Source: Arenimonas soli
GTDB lineage: Bacteria; Pseudomonadota; Gammaproteobacteria; Xanthomonadales; Xanthomonadaceae
Reading direction: 5' to 3'
DNA: 64,000 nt
NCBI RefSeq assembly: GCF_014643775.1
Contig: NZ_BMKC01000001.1
Coordinates: 1,240,001 to 1,304,000, forward strand
Both the position numbers and the translations under genes were made by a program. Positions 55,980-64,000 of the stretch are shown in pieces; the first letter of the stretch is position 1; each line of letters starts with the position of its first letter. Under the pieces are notes generated by a model. It was not told the origin of the DNA. It worked only from the letters and a program-made list of their open reading frames with translations, and ran no database searches.

Positions 55980-57657
55980 GGATTTCGAACGTCCTTGGCT
56001 GGCCAATTATCCGAAGGGCATCGGTCCGGAGGTCGACCTTGAAAAGTATGCCTCCATCGTCTCGGTGCTGGAGGAAACCTGTCGTCTCTACCGCGACAAC
56101 CCGGCCTTCGCCAACTTCGGCAAGAAAATCACCTACGCCGAGGTCGATGAGCTCAGCACCCGGTTCGCAAACTACCTCCTGCACGAGCTCAAGCTCAAGA
56201 AGGGCGACCGCGTCGCCCTGATGATGCCCAACATCCTGCAGTACCCCATCGCCATCTTCGGCGTGCTGCGCGCCGGGCTGACGGTAGTCAACACCAACCC
56301 CATGTACACCGCGCGCGAACTGCGCCACCAGCTCACCGACTCGGGCGCCAGCGCCATCGTCGTGCTGGAAAACTTCGCCCACGTGGTCGAAGAAGTCGTG
56401 GCCGATACGCCGATCAAGCAGGTCATCGTCACCGGCGTCGGCGACATGCTCGCCTTCCCCAAGGGGGCCCTGGTCAACTTCGTGCTGCGCCACGTCAAGA
56501 AGCAGGTGCCCGAATACAGCCTGCCCGGCCACGTTCGCTTCAACGACACCCTTGCCAAGGGCGTTGGCAAGACCCTGCCCGCCATCGAACTGCGCGGCGA
56601 GGACATCGCTTTCCTGCAGTACACCGGCGGCACCACGGGCGTCGCCAAGGGCGCCATGCTGACCCACCGAAACCTGGTGGCGAACATGCAGCAGTCGTCG
56701 ATCTGGATCGGCACCAACGCCACGATGGGCCAGGAAGTCATCGTCACGGCGCTGCCGCTCTACCATATCTTCGCGCTGACGGCGAACTGCCTGGTCTTCA
56801 TGAAATTCGGCGGGCTCAACTACCTGATCACCAATCCGCGCGACATGCCCGGCTTCGTGAAGGAACTGAGCCGGATTCCGTTCACCGCCATCACCGGCGT
56901 CAACACCCTCTTCAACGGCCTGCTCAATACCCCGGGCTTCGACAAGATCGACTTTTCGCGCCTGCACCTGACCCTCGGCGGCGGCATGGCCGTGCAGCGC
57001 GCGGTCGCCGAGCGCTGGAAGAAGGCCACCGGTGTCACCCTGGTCGAGGCCTATGGCCTTACCGAGACCTCGCCGGCCGCCTGCATCAATCCCATGGACC
57101 TGCCCGAGTACAACGGCTCGATCGGCCTGCCGATCCCGTCCACGGACGCCTGCATCAAGGATGACGACGGCAGGATGCTGCCGGTCGACGAAGTCGGCGA
57201 ACTCTGCATCCGCGGCCCGCAGGTGATGGCGGGCTACTGGCAGCGTCCCGAGGAAACCGCCAAGGTGATCGACGCCGACGGCTGGCTGCACACCGGCGAC
57301 ATGGCGAAGATGGACCCGCAGGGCTTCTTCTACATCGTCGACCGCAAGAAGGACATGATCCTGGTCTCGGGCTTCAACGTGTACCCGAACGAGGTCGAGG
57401 ACGTCATTGCGCTGATGCCGGGCGTGCTCGAGGTCGCTGCGGTCGGCGTTCCCGACGACAAGTCCGGTGAAGCCGTGAAGGTGGTGATCGTGCGCAAGGA
57501 TCCGGCGCTGACGGCCGACCAGGTGAAGGCCTTCTGCAAGGAGAACCTCACCGGTTACAAGCTTCCGCGCTACGTCGAATTCCGGGACGAGCTGCCCAAG
57601 TCCAACGTCGGCAAGATCCTGCGCCGTGAACTCAGGGACTCCGCCGCGAAGGCCTGA
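55978..57657 (+). CDS. rpfB: Long-chain acyl-CoA ligase RpfB (FadD family)
   Basis: 559 residues. AMP-binding motif YTGGTTGVAKGAM, then EAYGLTETSPAACINP, GWLHTGDMAKMD and KSNVGKILRRELR. In Xanthomonas rpfB lies upstream of rpfF and its product activates fatty acids, including turnover of the DSF signal. The ATG follows GAGGGGAAG. Order and orientation to rpfF, rpfC and rpfG support the name. Confidence 0.93.
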   Translation: MDFERPWLANYPKGIGPEVDLEKYASIVSVLEETCRLYRDNPAFANFGKKITYAEVDELSTRFANYLLHELKLKKGDRVALMMPNILQYPIAIFGVLRAGLTVVNTNPMYTARELRHQLTDSGASAIVVLENFAHVVEEVVADTPIKQVIVTGVGDMLAFPKGALVNFVLRHVKKQVPEYSLPGHVRFNDTLAKGVGKTLPAIELRGEDIAFLQYTGGTTGVAKGAMLTHRNLVANMQQSSIWIGTNATMGQEVIVTALPLYHIFALTANCLVFMKFGGLNYLITNPRDMPGFVKELSRIPFTAITGVNTLFNGLLNTPGFDKIDFSRLHLTLGGGMAVQRAVAERWKKATGVTLVEAYGLTETSPAACINPMDLPEYNGSIGLPIPSTDACIKDDDGRMLPVDEVGELCIRGPQVMAGYWQRPEETAKVIDADGWLHTGDMAKMDPQGFFYIVDRKKDMILVSGFNVYPNEVEDVIALMPGVLEVAAVGVPDDKSGEAVKVVIVRKDPALTADQVKAFCKENLTGYKLPRYVEFRDELPKSNVGKILRRELRDSAAKA

Positions 57658-57692
57658 ACACCGGGGCCGCCCCTACACCATCTCGGGGGCGG

Positions 57693-57723
57693 TTTACAAC
57701 CTGGGCTGAATGAGGTCTAGAAT
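57693..57723 (+). promoter_or_regulatory. Candidate own promoter of rpfF
   Basis: TTTACA (57693-57698), 17 bases, TCTAGA (57716-57721; alternative TAGAAT two bases on), 93 bases before the rpfF ATG. Separate control of rpfF apart from rpfB would suit signal synthesis; no terminator separates the two genes. Confidence 0.45.
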
Positions 57724-57815
57724 CGGGCGCAGGGCCCTAAACGGGTCCTTAACCGCCGCCCGGCTCCACGTGCCATGCGGGCGGCTTCAGAGCCCCGAGC
57801 CCCGAGGACACGCCC

Positions 57816-58736
57816 ATGAGCCCCGTAGTCGAACTTCACAACCCACGCCCCTTCTCCTACCGCACGCTGCGCACCCAGGAAGATCCCGGGACGCGCACCA
57901 GCTGGATGTACATGCACGCCGAGCGTGCCCACGACGGCGAGCGCCGTCGTCCCTGTTTCACCCTGGACCTGATGAAGGACATGCGTGACTACCTGGCCGG
58001 GGTCGGCCAGCGCAGCCAGCAGACCGCCATCGATGGCCGCGAGCCGGGCCTGGACCACCTGGTGGTGACCTCGGACGCCAGCGCCTTCAACCTGGGCGGC
58101 GACCTCGAGCTGTTCGCCCGGCTCATCCGCGAGCGCGACCGCAGCTCGCTGCTGGCCTATGCCCGGATGTGCGTGGAAGGCGTCTACCACCTGCACACCC
58201 AGCTCGGCGGCCGGGTCGACACCGTGGCCCTGGTCCAGGGCGACGCCCTGGGCGGTGGCCTCGAACTGGCCCTGTCCTGCCAGACCATCGTTGCCGAAGA
58301 AGGCGTGGGCATGGGTTTCCCGGAGGTGCTGTTCGACCTGTTCCCGGGCATGGGTGCCTATTCCTTCCTGTGCCGCCGGGTCAGCCCGGCCCAGGCCGAA
58401 AAGCTGATGCTCGACGGCACGGTCTACACCAGCGAACAGATGTTCGAGATGGGCATCGTCGACCTGGTGGTGCCCAAGGGCCAGGGCGTGCAGGCGGTGC
58501 AGGACCTGCTGCGTTGCCATCGCCGTGCCCCGCACGCCCGCCTGGCGATGCAGCGGGTGCGCGACTACGCCCAGCCGGTGACCCTGGAAGAGCTGATGCG
58601 CATCACCGAGATCTGGGTGGATACCGCGCTGCAGCTGGGTGAAAAGTCCCTGCGCACGATGGAACGACTGGTCCGGGCGCAGGAGCGTCGCGCCAGCGAA
58701 GCCGGCGCCGCCACTTCGCTCGCCGCCGCCCTCTGA
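57816..58736 (+). CDS. rpfF: DSF synthase RpfF (crotonase family)
   Basis: 306 residues (Xanthomonas RpfF about 289). Crotonase fold with oxyanion-hole SAFNLGGDLELF and the two active Glu: GGGLE (Glu150) and FPEVLF (Glu170), spaced as Glu141 and Glu161 in Xanthomonas campestris RpfF. The enzyme turns 3-hydroxyacyl-ACP into the cis-2-unsaturated fatty acid signal DSF by dehydration and thioester cleavage. Adjacent rpfC converges with a 19-base gap holding the 16-base palindrome 58740-58755. Activity is normally held back by binding of the RpfC receiver domain. Confidence 0.95.
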   Translation: MSPVVELHNPRPFSYRTLRTQEDPGTRTSWMYMHAERAHDGERRRPCFTLDLMKDMRDYLAGVGQRSQQTAIDGREPGLDHLVVTSDASAFNLGGDLELFARLIRERDRSSLLAYARMCVEGVYHLHTQLGGRVDTVALVQGDALGGGLELALSCQTIVAEEGVGMGFPEVLFDLFPGMGAYSFLCRRVSPAQAEKLMLDGTVYTSEQMFEMGIVDLVVPKGQGVQAVQDLLRCHRRAPHARLAMQRVRDYAQPVTLEELMRITEIWVDTALQLGEKSLRTMERLVRAQERRASEAGAATSLAAAL

Positions 58737-58755
58737 CGCGCCCCGGGCCCGGGGC

Positions 58756-60927
58756 CTACCCCGAGGCGTCGTCCGAGTGCTGCCCTCCCGACCGGGAGGG
58801 CAGCCGGGCGAGGGCCTCCCGGGCCAGTTCGAACTGCTCGCGCAGCAGGCGTTCGCGCGCGCGCCAGTCCTTGGCCAACTGCCAGTTCGGCAGCTGCATG
58901 ATCTCGTAACCCAGCGTCGCCACCCGCGACATGCCCAGGTTGCCCGCGACGCCCTTGAGCGCGTGGCAGTGGTCGCGGAACCCATCCCAGTCGCCGGCCT
59001 GGCCGGCCGTTTCCAGCGAACCCAGGCAGCGCAGCGCATCGCGCACGCACTGCTGCACGAAGTTGGCCACGAAGTCCTTGCCCAGGTTCAGTTCGGCCAG
59101 TTCACCCAGCACGGTGTCGTCAAGCACGACCGCGTCCGCGGAAGCTGCGGTTTCGGCGGCCGACGTCGCCGGCTCGCTGCCGCCCAGGGCGACGTCGGCC
59201 AGGGCCTCGAGCAGGCGTCCGGCGACGATGGGCTTGGGCAGGAACGCCCGCGCGCCGGCCTGTTCGCAGGCCTGGATGGCTTCGGGCGTGACGTCGGCGG
59301 TGAGCACCAGGAACGGCGTGCGGTGCTTGCCGCCCGCTTCCATCACCCGCACCTCGCGCATCACGTCCAGGCCGCTGACGCCGGGCATGTGCAGGTCCAC
59401 CAGCACGGCGTCGAAGTCACGTTCGGTGAGCACGTTCAGCACTTCATCCCCGGTTTCGACCTCTTCGACGTGGTGGCCGGCCTTCTCCAACAGGCGGCGC
59501 AGCACCATCCGGTTGGCGGCATGGTCGTCGGCGATCAGCGTATGCAGCGGCTTGACCCTCGCACGGTGGCGCACGAAGGGGTCGTCGAAGGCGATGACAT
59601 TGGCCGGCGACGGCAGCGCCCGGGCGGCTTCGGCGGAAGCCAGTTCGTAGGGCAGCTCGACCCAGAAGTGCGAACCCTGCCCTTCCTCGCTCTCGAAACC
59701 CAGGCGGCCACCCATGGTTTCAGCCAGGCCCTTGGCGATCGTGGTGCCCAGGCCCGTACCGCCGTGGCGGCGGGTCTTGGCGGTGTCGACCTGTTCGAAG
59801 GCCTCGAACAGGCGCTTCTGCGCCTCGAGCGGGATGCCGATGCCGGTGTCGCGCACCGAGAAGCGCAGCATGATTTCCGACGGCGCGCCCTTGCCGGCTT
59901 CGGCCAGCTCGCGCTTTCGCGGTGCCGCCGGCCCCACGTCCAGCGTGACCCGGCCGACGTCGGTGAACTTGATGGCGTTGTTGAGCAGGTTCACCAGGAT
60001 CTGCCGCAGGTGGTCGACGTCGCCGCGCAGGGTGTCGGGCACGCGGTCCGAGACCTGCACGGTGAAGCCCAGTCCCTTGGCGGCGGCGGCGGGCTGGAGC
60101 ATGACCTGCACGCCGCGCGTGAGCTCGCGCAGGCTGAAGTCCTCGACGTTCAGGCGCAGCTTGCCGGCCTCGATGGCGGAAATGTCCAGCACGTCCTCGA
60201 CCAGGGCCAGCAGCGCCCGCGCCGAGGTCTGGATGACCTCGGTGCATTCACGCTGTTCCTTGCTCAGCCGCGTGGTGCTCAGCAGCTGCGACATGCCGAC
60301 GATGCCATTGAGCGGCGTGCGGAACTCGTGGCTCATGTTGGCAAGGAAGCGGCTCTTGGCCTCGTTGGCGCGCTTGGCTTCTTCGGTGGCGCGGGTCAGC
60401 GCGCGCAGCAGCGAGGTGAGGTAGGCCGGGATCGCGGTCAGGCCCAGCAGCAGGCCCCAGCCCAGCATCAGGTTCTGCTGCCAGTAGGGCGTGGTGAGCA
60501 GCACGCCCAGGAAGCTGGCGCTGGCGATAAGGATGGCCGCCACCAGGTAACGTTCGCCAAAGCGAAGGCCGTTGCCGATCGTCACCCACATCAGCACCAC
60601 GTAAACCGGCGCCAGGGATTCGCCGAGCACGTGCATGGCCGCGCCCATCATGCCGTAGTCGAGCAACATGCCCACCACCCGGCGCGGATGCGACACGCCC
60701 GGTCGCAGCGCGATGCCGACCAGGATGCCCAGGCCGACCACGAACTCGATGGCGAAGAACGCGAAGACGAGCCGAAGCGGCTCGTTGCTTACTTCCGAGG
60801 ACGACGTGACGCCCAGCAGGTAGACCAGGATCACCGCGGTCACCACGACGCGGGTAATCGCCTGGCCGTGCTCGCTGTCGCTTCGGTTCCGGAAGCGGGC
60901 GGCCAGGGCCTGCAAGGGGGAATTCAC
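58756..60927 (-). CDS. rpfC: Hybrid sensor histidine kinase RpfC
   Basis: 723 residues. Five membrane helices (about 22-175), histidine kinase core with His200 ([10 protein letters not shown]), N box (NNAIKF), DTGIGIP and GGTGLG, a receiver domain with VLVDLHMPG (about Asp510), and an Hpt domain with His655 ([13 protein letters not shown]). Positions agree with the Xanthomonas RpfC phosphorelay residues (198, 512, 657). Senses DSF and signals to RpfG; the receiver also sequesters RpfF. Downstream of rpfG with 25 bases between. Confidence 0.96.
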   Translation of the reverse strand: MNSPLQALAARFRNRSDSEHGQAITRVVVTAVILVYLLGVTSSSEVSNEPLRLVFAFFAIEFVVGLGILVGIALRPGVSHPRRVVGMLLDYGMMGAAMHVLGESLAPVYVVLMWVTIGNGLRFGERYLVAAILIASASFLGVLLTTPYWQQNLMLGWGLLLGLTAIPAYLTSLLRALTRATEEAKRANEAKSRFLANMSHEFRTPLNGIVGMSQLLSTTRLSKEQRECTEVIQTSARALLALVEDVLDISAIEAGKLRLNVEDFSLRELTRGVQVMLQPAAAAKGLGFTVQVSDRVPDTLRGDVDHLRQILVNLLNNAIKFTDVGRVTLDVGPAAPRKRELAEAGKGAPSEIMLRFSVRDTGIGIPLEAQKRLFEAFEQVDTAKTRRHGGTGLGTTIAKGLAETMGGRLGFESEEGQGSHFWVELPYELASAEAARALPSPANVIAFDDPFVRHRARVKPLHTLIADDHAANRMVLRRLLEKAGHHVEEVETGDEVLNVLTERDFDAVLVDLHMPGVSGLDVMREVRVMEAGGKHRTPFLVLTADVTPEAIQACEQAGARAFLPKPIVAGRLLEALADVALGGSEPATSAAETAASADAVVLDDTVLGELAELNLGKDFVANFVQQCVRDALRCLGSLETAGQAGDWDGFRDHCHALKGVAGNLGMSRVATLGYEIMQLPNWQLAKDWRARERLLREQFELAREALARLPSRSGGQHSDDASG

Positions 60928-60952
60928 GGGGCGGCGCCTGCGGCCGGTCTGG

Positions 60953-61999
60953 TCAGCCGGCCGGCTGCGGTGCCAGCAGCGCGTGGATTTCCTGCACGCG
61001 CTCGCGTCGCGCCGTCAAGGCATCGACGACGGCCGGATCGAACAGGACGCCCGCGTGGCTGTGGACGAAGTCCAGGGCGTCCTGGAAGGAATGCGCCGGG
61101 CGCCAGGGGCGGTCGGAGCTCATGGCGTCGAGCACGTCCGCGGCCGCGACGATGCGGGCGGCCAGCGGGATGTCTTCGCCCGCCAGGCCGGACGGGTAGC
61201 CGCTGCCGTCCCAGCGTTCCTGGTGGCCCAGCGCGATGGTGGCGCCGGTCTGGACGAACTTGCTGGAACTGTCGCTGAGCAGGTCGAAGCCAAGCTGCGG
61301 GTGCCGGCGCACTTCGGCGAACTCGGCCTCGTCCAGCGGCCCCGGCTTGCGCAGGATGGCGTCGGAGATGCCCAGCTTGCCGATGTCGTGCAGCGGCGCC
61401 GCCAGTTCGATCATGCGCACTTCGTCTTCCGAAAGGCCCATCGCTTCGGCGATGACGCCGGCATAGCGCGCCATGCGTTCGAAACTGGCGACCGACGTGG
61501 CGTCGCGGAAGGCCGTGGCCTTGGCCAGGCGATGCAGGATTTCGCGCTCGCGTTCGTCGAGTTCGTGCATGCGTGCCAGCAGCTGGCGCTCGAGCTCGTG
61601 CGCGCGCGATTTGAGGTTCTGCTGCTGCTGGCGCAACGCCAGCAGGTTGCGGCAGCGCGAGCGCAATTCGCGCGGACGCACCGGCTTGACCAGGAAATCG
61701 ATGACGCCGGCCTCGAGCGCAGCGTTGCGGATCGGCTCGTCGCCAACCACGGTGATGAGGATGATGGGCACGTCGCGGTGCGACAGCGGGCGGCGGAAGC
61801 GGCGCGCGAACTCCAGGCCGTCGAGCTTGGGCATGCGGTAGTCGAGCAGCAGCAGGTCGGGCGAACTGCGCTGCGACCACAGCAGGGCCTCCACCGGGTC
61901 ACCGAAGTCGGTGACCTTCACTTCCGGGCTGATGTCCTCCAGCAGGTGGCGGAACATCGTCCGCTGCGAAGGCTGGTCATCGACGATCAGTACGTTCAC
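60953..61999 (-). CDS. rpfG: HD-GYP response regulator RpfG
   Basis: 348 residues. Receiver (acidic pair VDDQ, Asp53 in LLDYRMP), linking coiled coil (130-155) and HD-GYP domain with LHDIGK (His204-Asp205), RRHPQLG (His233) and DGSGYPSGL (267-269). RpfG hydrolyses cyclic di-GMP and so couples cell density to virulence traits. Two positions usually metal-binding differ: SFER in place of HxxR (Ser172) and GHQE in place of HHE (Gln260). Catalysis may be altered. First gene of the rpfG-rpfC operon; no rpfH is present. Confidence 0.92.
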   Translation of the reverse strand: MNVLIVDDQPSQRTMFRHLLEDISPEVKVTDFGDPVEALLWSQRSSPDLLLLDYRMPKLDGLEFARRFRRPLSHRDVPIILITVVGDEPIRNAALEAGVIDFLVKPVRPRELRSRCRNLLALRQQQQNLKSRAHELERQLLARMHELDEREREILHRLAKATAFRDATSVASFERMARYAGVIAEAMGLSEDEVRMIELAAPLHDIGKLGISDAILRKPGPLDEAEFAEVRRHPQLGFDLLSDSSSKFVQTGATIALGHQERWDGSGYPSGLAGEDIPLAARIVAAADVLDAMSSDRPWRPAHSFQDALDFVHSHAGVLFDPAVVDALTARRERVQEIHALLAPQPAG

Positions 62000-62147
62000 G
62001 TGAAGCTCCCGGGTGCGGACACCGTGATTGCCGCGGATCGCGGCTCAGCCCCAGCTTACTCCTGAGTTTTCAACGCCGGCAAGGACTTGCTGGACATTCT
62101 TGCTACCCGATTACCGGTCAGGGGCGGGGAAAATCCCCTGCCGATGC

Positions 62148-63665
<1,518 letters not shown>

Positions 63666-63677
63666 GGTCTTGGTTTC

Positions 63678-64000
63678 TCAGGCGTCGGAGCGCTTGGCGC
63701 CGACTTCCAGGCCGGCCTTGAGGCTGGCTTCGATGAATTCATCCAGGTCGCCGTCGAGCACCTTCTGGGTGTCGGAGCGTTCGATGCCGGTGCGCAGGTC
63801 CTTGATGCGGCTCTGGTCGAGCACGTAGTTTCGGATCTGGCTGCCCCAGCCGATGTCGGACTTGGTGGCTTCCACCGCGTCCTTTTCGGCGTTGCGCTTC
63901 TGGATTTCGAGCTCGTAGAGCTTGGCGGCCAGCATCTTCATCGCGGTGTCGCGGTTGGCGTGCTGGCTGCGGCCGGTCTGGCAGGCCACCACGATGCCGG
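63678..64000 (-). CDS. prfB: Peptide chain release factor 2 (partial, C-terminal part)
   Basis: The last 107 residues, ending in ...[49 protein letters not shown] is the segment that follows the GGQ loop of RF2, and [20 protein letters not shown] is typical of RF2. The GGQ motif and the programmed frameshift site lie outside the window. 12 bases before lysS, forming the conserved prfB-lysS unit. Confidence 0.95.
   Translation of the reverse strand, partial: GIVVACQTGRSQHANRDTAMKMLAAKLYELEIQKRNAEKDAVEATKSDIGWGSQIRNYVLDQSRIKDLRTGIERSDTQKVLDGDLDEFIEASLKAGLEVGAKRSDA

Overview
This window is chromosomal DNA of high G+C content, densely coded, almost certainly from a gammaproteobacterium of the Lysobacterales (Xanthomonadaceae/Lysobacteraceae, i.e. 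the Xanthomonas-Stenotrophomonas-Lysobacter-Luteimonas group). The strongest evidence is the rpf cluster at the right end: rpfB (fadD-like), rpfF (DSF synthase), rpfC (hybrid sensor kinase) and rpfG (HD-GYP regulator), followed by lysS and prfB, the order known from Xanthomonas. The gammaproteobacterial blocks serS-rarA-lolA-ftsK-trxB-aat-infA-clpA-clpS and nudJ-mnmA-hflD support this.

Layout. 1-5.4 kb: an RND efflux operon on the minus strand (lipoprotein adaptor, then two different permeases, the second cut by the window edge). 5.5-10 kb: two small c-type cytochromes, a Pro-Glu repeat membrane protein, nfuA, a pterin dehydratase and rluC. 10-16.4 kb: a long rne leader and RNase E, a GacA/UvrY-like response regulator, a CPBP membrane protease, a hemerythrin gene behind a textbook sigma-54 promoter, and a small hydrophilic protein. 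16.4-18.2 kb: a degenerate full-length tRNA-Ser copy followed by two overlapping glycan-modification genes. 18.16-33.87 kb: a 15.65-kb integrated element. 33.9-52.5 kb: LysR regulator, serS and conserved housekeeping genes. 52.5-64 kb: aconitase, a lipoprotein, and the rpf quorum-sensing cluster with lysS and prfB.

The integrated element is the most unusual part. It sits in tRNA-Ser(TGA), is bounded by a 59-bp direct repeat of the tRNA 3' half, and has its integrase beside the intact tRNA. Nearly all of it is one minus-strand gene series: integrase, small accessory genes including an AlpA-like protein, a CHC2-like zinc-ribbon primase protein, a RepA-like AAA helicase, an iteron-like array of GTCGGC motifs at one-helical-turn spacing, a DNA-binding (terminase-small-like) protein, a coiled-coil protein, a 564-aa virion-like protein and a 1687-aa virion/ejection-like protein, then a HicBA-type toxin-antitoxin pair. 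No portal, capsid, large terminase, tail or lysis gene is present. It therefore looks like a self-replicating, phage-derived satellite or a specifically reduced prophage. Direct TTGTCCCAA repeats flank the attachment core and look like integrase arm sites, and the integrase start codon lies in an 11-bp hairpin.

In the rpf cluster RpfB/RpfF make and turn over the diffusible fatty-acid signal, RpfC senses it, and RpfG should hydrolyse cyclic di-GMP; RpfG here appears to lack two usual HD-GYP metal ligands. Other oddities are an RluF-like protein without the catalytic aspartate, an 18-20 residue insertion in MnmA, and an Ala-rich insertion in an RND permease.
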